Below, in pieces: positions 55,800 to 64,000 of a DNA stretch of 64,000 bases (its first letter is position 1; each line of letters starts with the position of its first letter). A program made the position numbers and the translations under genes. The DNA comes from Clostridium cibarium (GTDB lineage: Bacteria > Bacillota > Clostridia > Clostridiales > Clostridiaceae). The notes beneath the pieces are model-generated. The model worked only from the letters and a program-made list of their open reading frames with translations. It did no database searches and was not told the DNA's origin. The stretch is from the NCBI RefSeq assembly GCF_014836335.1, contig NZ_JACSRA010000005.1, forward strand, positions 111,491-175,490, given 5' to 3'.

Positions 55800-58700
55800 T
55801 TAATCAAATAAATCATTTATAAAATCTAGTTCTTCAATTGAAAGCATATCATCATCACCAAAATCACTTGGAGTTAATTCAACTGTATCTTTATCTAAAC
55901 AATGAGCTAATATATTTTCTAAATTACTTATATAATTATTTGCAAAGATATTTATTGTTTCTTCATTGTATTCATTTTTATTGTAGCTAATCTCTAGTAT
56001 CAATTTACCTTGTGATACTTTTCCATTTATCTCAATAGAATGTTCTTTTTCTAGTTTTTCGCTTATAGCTTGTCCTGTAGACATAGAAGAAATACCAAAT
56101 ATTGGTAAATCTTCTTGAATATCAAACTGTCCTAAATAATTGAAACATATCTCAACTTTTTTATTAAAATCATTTTCTTGTTTATTTTCAGCTTTTGTTA
56201 AGTACTTCAATATGCCATATCCTATTCCCTTATTAGGAACATTTCTTAAAGTTTCTTTTATTTTTTTTATTTGATATGCTATTTCTTCTGATTTTGACAT
56301 ATCAAATACTACAGGATACATTGATGTAAACCATCCTATTGTTCTTGTAATATCTATATCTTCTATTATTTCTTCTCTTCCATGGCCTTCTAAATTTATA
56401 AGTACATTATTTTTTCCTGTCCAATTCTTCACTGTGAAACATAAAGCAGTTATTAATATATCATTTATTTCTGTATTATAAGCCTTATTTACATCCCTCA
56501 ATAACTGTTTAGTTTTTTCCTCTGTTAACGAAACTTGAACTACTTTATTGTCCAGCACCATATTTTTCTCTATGATTTTATCTTTTGGTAAAGGCTCAAC
56601 ATACATATTTTCTATAGATGTCCAATAGCTTATTTCTTTTAATGCTTTTTGACTATTTGCATAAAGTTCAAGCTTTTCAGCCCATTCTTTATAAGAATTT
56701 GTTTTCCTTGGAAATTTTATCTCTTCATTGCACAATTCCTGTTTATACCCTGAAGCTAAATCTTCCAATAGTATTCTCCATGATATTCCATCTACTACCA
56801 TGTGATGAATACCAATTAGCAAATATTCTCCTTTATCTGTTTTGAAAATTTCTAATGCAAATAATGGGCCATTACTTAAGTTTATATTTTTATGTAGTTT
56901 ATTTGCTTCTTCTTCCATTACTTGTTCAAAATTCAAATTATCTCTCAAATCTTTTTCTATAATGTCTATTTCAGTTTCTTCTATATGATTACAATACTGT
57001 AATACTCCATTTTCATCTTTTGTATATTTCATTCTTAGAACATCATGATGCTCAATTATCTTTTTAAACACTTTTTTAATAACATTTGGATCAAATTCAT
57101 TTTCACTATATAGCATAACAGCTTGATTAAAATGGTTTATATCTTCTGTTTTCTGCTCTAAATACCATTTTTGTATTGGAGTTAGAGGTACTTGTCCACT
57201 TACAGTATCTTGCTTTATCTGTTTATTAACTACTTTTACTTTCTTAGATATTTCCTTTATTGTAGGATTTTTAAGCAAATCTTTTATTTCTATTTTTAAA
57301 TTTATTGTGTTCATACGAGATACTATTTGTATTGCTTTTATTGAATCCCCTCCAAGATCAAAGAAATTATCATTAATCCCTATCCTACTTATTCCTAAAA
57401 CTTCATTCCATAAGCTTACTAAATTTCTTTCTATTTCATTTGTAGCTTCTTCATAAGTTTTTCCTGTATTTATACTTCCATCTGGCATAGGAAGCACTTT
57501 TCTGTCCACTTTTCCATTACTTGTTATAGGCATTTTATCAATTTGTATGAAATATGAAGGGATCATATATATTGGTAATAAATCTCCTAGATATTTTCTT
57601 AATTCTGCTACAGTTAATTCTTCTTTTGCTACTATATATGCACAAAGATATTTATTTTTTCCTTCATCTTCCCTTGCTATAACAAAAACTTCTTCTATAG
57701 ATTCATGTTTTAATAATTGATATTCTATTTCTCCAATTTCAATTCTATAGCCTCTTATTTTAACTTGATGGTCTTTTCTTCCTAAGAATTCCATATTGCC
57801 ATCTTGCATCCATCTAGCCATATCCCCTGTTTTATATATCTTTTCATTTCCCTCTTGTACAAATGGATTTGCTATAAACCTTTCATTTGTCTGCTTTAAG
57901 TCATTTGCATAGCCTTCTGCAAGACATTCTCCTCCAATATACAAGTCTCCAGCTACTCCCATTGGGCATGGATTTAGATTTGAATCTAATATATAGTATT
58001 TTGCATTTTGTATAGGCTTTCCATATGGTATGTTTATCCAATTAGGATCTACTTTATCTATTTCATAATAATTTGACCATATTGTTGCTTCAGTTGCACC
58101 ACCTAAGCTAACTACCTTTACACCAGGGAAAGCTTTTTCCATAACATCTGGAAGAGTAATAGGAATCCAATCTCCACTTTGGAAAACTAATCTCAGCTTA
58201 CCATTTTTAGCAACTGCCTTATCTTTTGGAAGCAACTGAACAACCTGTTGTAGCGCTGCTGGAGCAGAATCCCAAAAAGTAATTGGTTCTTCACAAATAA
58301 TATTAAGTAATTTTTGTGAATCCTTAACTTCATCCTTAGATGCCATTCTTATAGACCCGCCTGTAGCTAAAGTTCCAAATATATCATATACTGATAAGTC
58401 AAAACAGAATGAAGTAACAAATAGTATTTGATCTTTTTCACATACATTATATTTTTTATTTACCCATTCAATTAAATTTATTGCTGGTTGGTGCTTTACA
58501 ACTACTCCTTTTGGTATTCCTGTTGAACCTGAAGTATATATTATGTATGCTACATCCTGTGGTGTACTTAATACTCCTAAATTTTCTTTTGGTAGTTTTA
58601 AAAGGTCACTTAATGTTGCAATATTTTCATCTTCAGATTTTACTGGTTCTTCATCCATATAAATTACATTTTTTATACTATTCTCTTTTTGCAACTCTTT

Positions 58701-61700
58701 TACGAGTTCACTTTGTTCACTCTGCGATACAATAAATGAAATATTACTATTTTCTATCATTTTCCCTATTCTTGTTATTGGGAAACTAGGATCTATTGGC
58801 ACATATGCTCCACCTGATTTTAATATTCCCATCACACCTATAATCATTTCCATAGAACGTTCCATAATTATGGCTACTGGTTCACCTGCATTTACTCCTT
58901 TACTCTTAAGGAAAGCTGCTAATTGATTTGATTTTTCATTCAATTCCCTATATGTTATTTCTTTTCCTTCAAATACAGCAGCTAAATTATTAGGTGTCTT
59001 TTCTACTTGTTCTTCAAATAATTGGTGCATTGTTTTATCTTTTGAATAATCAGCTTTTGTATTATTAAAATCGTAAAGAACTTTTTTCTTTTCAGACTCA
59101 TTAATAATTTCTAGTTCTGAAATTGTTGTTTTAGGATTTTCCACTACTTGACATAATATTTTTCCAAAACTTGTTGCAAACTTTTCTATAGTGCCCTTTT
59201 TGAACAACTTTGTACAATATTCAAAAGTGCATTCTAATCCGTCTTCACCTTCATATACAAGCAATGTTAAATCAAACTTTGCTATATTAGCATTAAAGTC
59301 ATATGGAACAAAATTTAATCCTGCTATATTGGTTTCACGTATATCTACATTTTGCCAAGCTACCATAGTATCAAATAAAGGATTTCTACTAAAATCTTTT
59401 TCTACATCAAGACGTACTACTAATTCTTCAAATTGATAATCTTGGTTTTCATAACCTTCTAAAAATTTTCTCTTTACTTCTTTTAGAAACTCTATAAAAT
59501 TCTTATTTGACTCAGGATAATTTCTTAATGCTATTGTATTAACAAACATTCCAACTACATTTTGAAATGATTCATGAGTTCTTCCAGCTACAGGAGATCC
59601 TATAATTATATCTTCTTGTCCTGTATATTTTGCCAACAATACGTTATATGCAGCAACAACTGTCATATATAATGTTGCACCTATTTGGGTAGATATTTCT
59701 TTTAAATGCTTTGTCACTTTTTTATCTAATTTGAAGTTTATTTTATCTCCCTCAAAGCTTTGTTCAGATGGTCTTGGATAATCTGTTGGCATGTTAAGCA
59801 CTGGTATTTCTCCTGAAAACTCTCTTAGCCAATATTCTTCCTGCTTTTTGGCAATCTCTGATGTTAAGAATTCCTTTTGCCATTGTGAAAATTCTTTGTA
59901 TTGTATTTCTAACTCTTTTATTCCTTTATCTTCATATATTTGTCCAATTTCTTTTAAGATGATTTCCATAGAAACTCCATCTGATACTATATGATGAATA
60001 TCAAAAAGCATAACATGTCTTTCTTCATCTAGCTTAACTAAAGTTACTCTTAAAAGTGGCGCCTTGCTTAAATCAAATGGTTTTAAGAACTGTTTTATTA
60101 CTTCTGTAAGTTCTTTTTCATCTTTTTCAATAAACTCTATATGAAAATCTATTTCTTCATGAATCTTTTGCATAGGTATTCCATTTACAATTTCAAATGA
60201 AGTTCTTAATGATTCATGCCTTTTAATTAACTCTTTAAATACATTTTCAAACTTCTCTACATCTAACTTTCCTTCAATGATAGTTACTGAAGGCATATTA
60301 TAATTTATACTTGCATCTTGAAATTGTTTTATAACAAATAATCTCTTTTGTGCAGAAGATAATTCATAGTATTCTTTTTTCTCCACACTACTTATTAATT
60401 TGAAGTCAGTTTTATTTCTTTGTTGAATTTGCTCAGCTAATGTCTTTATTTCACTAAAATCAAACATATCTCTAAGTGAAATTTCAACATTTAAGCTTTT
60501 ATGTATTTCAGCTATAATTCTTACTGCATTTAATGAATCTCCTCCAATATCAAAGAAGTTATCATTTATTCCTATTTTATTTACTTCTAAATTTTCTTGC
60601 CATATCTCTACTAACTTCTTTTCTATTTCATTTGTAGCTTCTTGATAAACTTTTCCTGTATTTATTTTTTCTCCAGGTTTTGGAAGTAACTTTCTATCTA
60701 TTTTCCCATTACTTGTTATAGGCATTTTATCAATTTGTATGAAATATGAAGGAATCATATATATTGGTAATAGATCTCCTAAATATTTTCTTAATTCTGC
60801 TACAGTTAATTCTTCTTTTGCCACTATATATGCACAAAGATATTTATTTTTTCCTTCATCTTCTCTTGCTATAACAAAAACTTCTTCTATAGATTCATAT
60901 TTCAATAGTTGATATTCTATTTCTCCAATTTCAATTCTATAGCCTCTTATTTTAACCTGATGGTCTTTTCTTCCTAATAATTCCATATTCTCATCTTGCA
61001 TCCATCTAGCCATATCCCCTGTTTTGTACATCTTTTCATTTCCTTCTTGTACAAATGGATTTCCTATAAATCTTTCATTTGTCTGCTTTAAGTCATTTGC
61101 ATAGCCTTCTGCAAGACATTCTCCTCCAATATACAAGTCTCCAGCTACTCCCATTGGGCATGGATTTAGATTTGAATCTAATATATAGTATTTTGCATTT
61201 TGTATAGGCTTTCCATATGGTATGTTTATCCAATTAGGATCTACTTTATCTATTTCATAATAATTTGACCATATTGTTGCTTCAGTTGCACCACCTAAGC
61301 TAACTACCTTTACACCAGGGAAAGCTTTTTCCATAACATCTGGAAGAGTAATAGGAATCCAATCTCCACTTTGGAAAACTAATCTCAGCTTACCATTTTT
61401 AGCAACTGCCTTATCTTTTGGAAGCAACTGAACAACCTGTTGTAGCGCTGCTGGAGCAGAATCCCAAAAAGTAATTGGTTCTTCACAAATAATATTAAGT
61501 AATTTTTGTGAATCCTTAACTTCATCCTTAGATGCCATTCTTATAGACCCGCCTGTAGCTAAAGTTCCAAATATATCATATACTGATAAGTCAAAACAGA
61601 ATGAAGTAACAAATAGTATTTGATCTTTTTCACATACATTATATTTTTTATTTACCCATTCAATTAAATTTATTGCTGGTTGGTGCTTTACAACTACTCC

Positions 61701-63644
61701 TTTTGGTATTCCTGTTGAACCTGAAGTATATATTATGTATGCTACATCCTGTGGTGTACTTAATACTCCTAAATTTTCTTTTGGTAGTTTTAAAAGGTCA
61801 CTTAATGTTGCAATATTTTCATCTTCAGATTTTACTGGTTCTTCATCCATATAAATTACATTTTTTATACTATTCTCTTTTTGCAACTCTTTTACGAGTT
61901 CACTTTGTTCACTCTGCGATACAATAAATGAAATATTACTATTTTCTATCATTTTCCCTATTCTTGTTATTGGGAAACTAGGATCTATTGGCACATATGC
62001 TCCACCTGATTTTAATATTCCCATCACACCTATAATCATTTCCATAGAACGTTCCATAATTATGGCTACTGGTTCACCTGCATTTACTCCTTTACTCTTA
62101 AGGAAAGCTGCTAATTGATTTGATTTTTCATTCAATTCCCTATATGTTATTTCTTTTCCTTCAAATACAGCAGCTAAATTATTAGGTGTCTTTTCTACTT
62201 GTTCTTCAAATAATTGGTGCATTGTTTTATCTTTTGAATAATCAGCCTTTGTATTATTAAAATCATAAAGTATTTTTTGTCTTTCAATTGGATTCAATAT
62301 TTTAAACTGAGATATTGAATTACAAGGATTATTTATAACATCTTGCAATAAAAATTGAAAATATGACATAACATTTTCAATAGGAAAATTATCATCAAAA
62401 ACATCAAATCTATAATCAAAATCAATTTCAACATCTTGTCCTTCAGCATATTCTCTTACAAATATAGCTAAAGCATTTTCTTCACTCTTATTAACTAAAG
62501 CTTTTGTAGTTGTCTTATGTCCATCAAATCGTTTATCAAAATCAAACTTTTCAAATGATAAGGTTATATCAAAAACATTTCTTTTATTTTCAGAATCATT
62601 ATTAGCTAATTTTAAAATTTCACCCAAAGGAAATTTTTGATGCCTATAACATTGTAGTAAATCTTTTTTTATTCTATTTGCAACAACATCAAAAGTTTCA
62701 TTTCCATCACTAGCAATTTTTAATGGAATCAAATTTACAAAAAGCCCAAATGTATTTTTTTGTTTTGCATTTTTTCTATTTAATATAGGTATTCCTATAG
62801 TTAACTCATTCTTATCATATATTTTACTAAAACACATATGCACAATTGCTAAAATAGAATGAAATGTTGAACACCCTTTTTCCTTTGAATATTCAATAAG
62901 TTTTTCATAGATTTTCCAACTTATTTTCAATGTTTTTCGTGAACTTGTAATTGTGTCTTGTATTTTTTTCCCTTTTCTATTCATAAGAGGTTCAGGCACT
63001 TCTTTTAAATATTTTTCCCAAAATTCAGAATTTTTTTTATATGCTTCTGACTTTAAATAATCAATATTGTCCATAATAAAATCAACATAAGAGTTATTTT
63101 TCTTTTCTACTGAAATTTCATCCTCTGAACCACTTATAAGGCTATTATAAATATTAACCATTTCCCCCATTAAGAATGAACATCCCCATCCATCTGTAAT
63201 TACATGATGAGTTAACATAAGCCAATAAAATAGATTTTCATTAACCTTTACTAAACTAAACTTAAACAGAAAATTATCATACATATCAAATGGCTTTATA
63301 GCCTCATTTTCAATCCATTCTTTACTTTTTTCTATGGAACCATTCCCACATGAGAAATCAAGAAATTCTAGATGGTAATCTATTTCTGGTACAATTTTTT
63401 GATAATATTCACCATCTCTTTTTATAATCTTTATTCTTAAAGCATCATTTTCTTCAATTAAGATATTAATAGCCTTCTGAAATTTTCCATAATCTATGTT
63501 TCCTTCAATAACAAAACATCCCCCAATATTGTAAAGTTGCCTATTTGGATACAAACATTGTTGAATCCATATATCTTTTTGATATGATGTTAATTGATAT
63601 AACTTTTCTTCTTTTAAAACATCTACACTTTGTTTTTTAGTCAT
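55800..63644 (-). CDS. Non-ribosomal peptide synthetase: C-A-T-C-A-T-E
   Basis: Protein of 2614 aa, first in the operon. C1 begins almost at residue 1, with HHVITDG at 146-152, so synthesis may start from an acyl or other carrier-bound donor. A1 (about 460-975) has YTSGSTG near 640; T1 Ser near 1036 (GGDSLNAV). C2 (about 1070-1500) has HHIVSDG near 1218; A2 (about 1525-2040) has YTSGSTG near 1705; T2 Ser near 2100 (GGDSIKAI). The E domain (about 2135-2590) has HHMVVDGISW near 2281 and FNYLGQF near 2503. A1 and A2 are almost identical and share pocket residues D-L-Y-D-F-S-L-I-W, near the Cys code DLYNLSLIWK but with Asp for Asn. The terminal E domain predicts a D-configured second residue passed to the next protein. 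The ribosome binding site is GGGAGG. No MbtH, PPTase or exporter gene is in the window. Confidence 0.94.
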   Translation of the reverse strand: MTKKQSVDVLKEEKLYQLTSYQKDIWIQQCLYPNRQLYNIGGCFVIEGNIDYGKFQKAINILIEENDALRIKIIKRDGEYYQKIVPEIDYHLEFLDFSCGNGSIEKSKEWIENEAIKPFDMYDNFLFKFSLVKVNENLFYWLMLTHHVITDGWGCSFLMGEMVNIYNSLISGSEDEISVEKKNNSYVDFIMDNIDYLKSEAYKKNSEFWEKYLKEVPEPLMNRKGKKIQDTITSSRKTLKISWKIYEKLIEYSKEKGCSTFHSILAIVHMCFSKIYDKNELTIGIPILNRKNAKQKNTFGLFVNLIPLKIASDGNETFDVVANRIKKDLLQCYRHQKFPLGEILKLANNDSENKRNVFDITLSFEKFDFDKRFDGHKTTTKALVNKSEENALAIFVREYAEGQDVEIDFDYRFDVFDDNFPIENVMSYFQFLLQDVINNPCNSISQFKILNPIERQKILYDFNNTKADYSKDKTMHQLFEEQVEKTPNNLAAVFEGKEITYRELNEKSNQLAAFLKSKGVNAGEPVAIIMERSMEMIIGVMGILKSGGAYVPIDPSFPITRIGKMIENSNISFIVSQSEQSELVKELQKENSIKNVIYMDEEPVKSEDENIATLSDLLKLPKENLGVLSTPQDVAYIIYTSGSTGIPKGVVVKHQPAINLIEWVNKKYNVCEKDQILFVTSFCFDLSVYDIFGTLATGGSIRMASKDEVKDSQKLLNIICEEPITFWDSAPAALQQVVQLLPKDKAVAKNGKLRLVFQSGDWIPITLPDVMEKAFPGVKVVSLGGATEATIWSNYYEIDKVDPNWINIPYGKPIQNAKYYILDSNLNPCPMGVAGDLYIGGECLAEGYANDLKQTNERFIGNPFVQEGNEKMYKTGDMARWMQDENMELLGRKDHQVKIRGYRIEIGEIEYQLLKYESIEEVFVIAREDEGKNKYLCAYIVAKEELTVAELRKYLGDLLPIYMIPSYFIQIDKMPITSNGKIDRKLLPKPGEKINTGKVYQEATNEIEKKLVEIWQENLEVNKIGINDNFFDIGGDSLNAVRIIAEIHKSLNVEISLRDMFDFSEIKTLAEQIQQRNKTDFKLISSVEKKEYYELSSAQKRLFVIKQFQDASINYNMPSVTIIEGKLDVEKFENVFKELIKRHESLRTSFEIVNGIPMQKIHEEIDFHIEFIEKDEKELTEVIKQFLKPFDLSKAPLLRVTLVKLDEERHVMLFDIHHIVSDGVSMEIILKEIGQIYEDKGIKELEIQYKEFSQWQKEFLTSEIAKKQEEYWLREFSGEIPVLNMPTDYPRPSEQSFEGDKINFKLDKKVTKHLKEISTQIGATLYMTVVAAYNVLLAKYTGQEDIIIGSPVAGRTHESFQNVVGMFVNTIALRNYPESNKNFIEFLKEVKRKFLEGYENQDYQFEELVVRLDVEKDFSRNPLFDTMVAWQNVDIRETNIAGLNFVPYDFNANIAKFDLTLLVYEGEDGLECTFEYCTKLFKKGTIEKFATSFGKILCQVVENPKTTISELEIINESEKKKVLYDFNNTKADYSKDKTMHQLFEEQVEKTPNNLAAVFEGKEITYRELNEKSNQLAAFLKSKGVNAGEPVAIIMERSMEMIIGVMGILKSGGAYVPIDPSFPITRIGKMIENSNISFIVSQSEQSELVKELQKENSIKNVIYMDEEPVKSEDENIATLSDLLKLPKENLGVLSTPQDVAYIIYTSGSTGIPKGVVVKHQPAINLIEWVNKKYNVCEKDQILFVTSFCFDLSVYDIFGTLATGGSIRMASKDEVKDSQKLLNIICEEPITFWDSAPAALQQVVQLLPKDKAVAKNGKLRLVFQSGDWIPITLPDVMEKAFPGVKVVSLGGATEATIWSNYYEIDKVDPNWINIPYGKPIQNAKYYILDSNLNPCPMGVAGDLYIGGECLAEGYANDLKQTNERFIANPFVQEGNEKIYKTGDMARWMQDGNMEFLGRKDHQVKIRGYRIEIGEIEYQLLKHESIEEVFVIAREDEGKNKYLCAYIVAKEELTVAELRKYLGDLLPIYMIPSYFIQIDKMPITSNGKVDRKVLPMPDGSINTGKTYEEATNEIERNLVSLWNEVLGISRIGINDNFFDLGGDSIKAIQIVSRMNTINLKIEIKDLLKNPTIKEISKKVKVVNKQIKQDTVSGQVPLTPIQKWYLEQKTEDINHFNQAVMLYSENEFDPNVIKKVFKKIIEHHDVLRMKYTKDENGVLQYCNHIEETEIDIIEKDLRDNLNFEQVMEEEANKLHKNINLSNGPLFALEIFKTDKGEYLLIGIHHMVVDGISWRILLEDLASGYKQELCNEEIKFPRKTNSYKEWAEKLELYANSQKALKEISYWTSIENMYVEPLPKDKIIEKNMVLDNKVVQVSLTEEKTKQLLRDVNKAYNTEINDILITALCFTVKNWTGKNNVLINLEGHGREEIIEDIDITRTIGWFTSMYPVVFDMSKSEEIAYQIKKIKETLRNVPNKGIGYGILKYLTKAENKQENDFNKKVEICFNYLGQFDIQEDLPIFGISSMSTGQAISEKLEKEHSIEINGKVSQGKLILEISYNKNEYNEETINIFANNYISNLENILAHCLDKDTVELTPSDFGDDDMLSIEELDFINDLFD
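57880..59054 (-). repeat. A-domain direct repeat, second-module copy
   Basis: About 1.17 kb identical, as far as I could compare, to 61072-62246 at a constant offset of 3192 bases. It covers most of the A domain, including all substrate-pocket positions. Homology extends to about 57508 with scattered differences. Confidence 0.9.
61072..62246 (-). repeat. A-domain direct repeat, first-module copy
   Basis: Partner of the repeat at 57880-59054. Outside this block the two modules diverge quickly: the C domains before them are clearly different, and the A-domain ends differ by a few bases per hundred. Confidence 0.9.
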
Positions 63645-63689
63645 AATTTTTTGCCTCCCTTTTTATTATTGCTGTTATTTTAGATAATT

Positions 63690-63717
63690 TTTATATAAAT
63701 TAAATCTTTTAAGTCAA
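63690..63717 (-). promoter_or_regulatory. Candidate promoter of the NRPS operon
   Basis: On the minus strand: TTGACT, 16 bases, TATAAA, with an expected start near 63683 and a leader of about 40 bases. The whole stretch 63645-64000 is extremely AT-rich, with no gene I can see; any regulator would lie beyond the window. Confidence 0.5.
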
Positions 63718-64000
63718 TCAAAAGCACCTAAAAAATTCAAAAAATATTAAGCTCATTATATAAAATTAAAAAATTAATGCCATTAAATTTTCTAAATATA
63801 TTCATACCGATAAAGCTCGTTCCATTATAGTTAATTAAAACAAACATTATATTTATAAATTATTAAAGAAAATTTAACAGCATTTAAAATATTATTAATA
63901 AAAACTATTCTATTTTTTAATTTTATAGTTGTTAAAAATCCATTTTAGTAAAGTTTTGTAAATATCTTAAATAAAAAACTCTTACTAAGATGTTTAAGAA

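Noticed and set aside
58481..61927. Two identical 84-residue plus-strand reading frames at 58481-58735 and 61673-61927
   Set aside because: They are antisense to the duplicated A domains and identical only because the A-domain DNA is identical. No ribosome binding site or plausible protein.
55800..63644. Heterocyclisation (Cy) domains suggested by the Cys-like A domains
   Set aside because: Both condensation domains carry HHxxxDG-type motifs (HHVITDG and HHIVSDG), not the DxxxxD motif of Cy domains.

Overview
The window is a low-GC (AT-rich) Firmicutes chromosome segment, most likely Clostridium sensu stricto. The evidence is a mreB/mreC/mreD/PBP2/minC morphogenesis block beside radC and maf, an alpha/beta-type small acid-soluble spore protein with a sigma-G-like promoter, an anaerobic cobalt-insertion pathway (CbiK with a CbiMNQO cobalt transporter under a cobalamin riboswitch), strong GGAGG ribosome binding sites, frequent TTG/GTG starts and AT-rich codon use. 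I cannot name the species from sequence alone.

Layout. (1) 1-10.3 kb, minus strand: radC, mreB, mreC, mreD, two tandem PBP2 transpeptidases and the 5' part of minC, with maf just upstream; this is cell-elongation and division-site machinery. The two PBP2 genes and minC are separated by intrinsic terminators and appear to have their own extended -10 promoters. (2) 10.4-18.5 kb: a SPOR-like membrane protein, a GNAT acetyltransferase, a PepD dipeptidase, pyruvate kinase, a four-domain S1 protein, and a plus-strand trio of secreted Ser-rich protein (apparent ATT start), PspA and an unknown protein with an eight-cysteine cluster. (3) 18.5-27.5 kb, minus strand: CBS protein, serine hydrolase coupled to a membrane-anchored MutS-like ATPase, an orphan zinc/manganese-type binding lipoprotein, a YhaN/YhaO-type (SbcCD-like) pair, a spore protein and tRNA-Trp. 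(4) 27.6-36.2 kb: nitronate monooxygenase family enzyme, an ABC exporter preceded by a truncated M50-type metalloprotease, a chemoreceptor paired with a solute-binding lipoprotein, and small proteins. (5) 36.4-43.9 kb: asnB, alr, a TVP38 membrane protein, an M24 aminopeptidase, a soluble PocR-type chemoreceptor-like sensor and two tiny basic proteins. (6) 43.9-49.9 kb: cobalamin and cobalt genes. CobD and a phosphoglycerate-mutase-like hydrolase run leftward; riboswitch-cbiMNQOK runs rightward. (7) 50.2-63.6 kb: a two-gene non-ribosomal peptide synthetase operon, minus strand.

The most unusual part is the NRPS. The first protein reads C-A-T-C-A-T-E and the second C-A(interrupted by a methyltransferase)-T-terminal C/E-like domain. 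Its two first A domains share about 1.17 kb of DNA with no difference I can see, the third A domain is split between core motifs A2 and A3 by a SAM methyltransferase, and there is no thioesterase or reductase. The line ends instead in a divergent condensation/epimerisation-family domain whose first active-site His is Ser. A tripeptide core is the simplest prediction, with two identical Cys-pocket-like residues (the second epimerised) and a methylated Leu-like residue. No exporter, PPTase or regulator for it lies inside the window, so the cluster may continue beyond the right edge.

All calls come from reading the sequence by eye. Domain boundaries and A-domain pocket residues are approximate.
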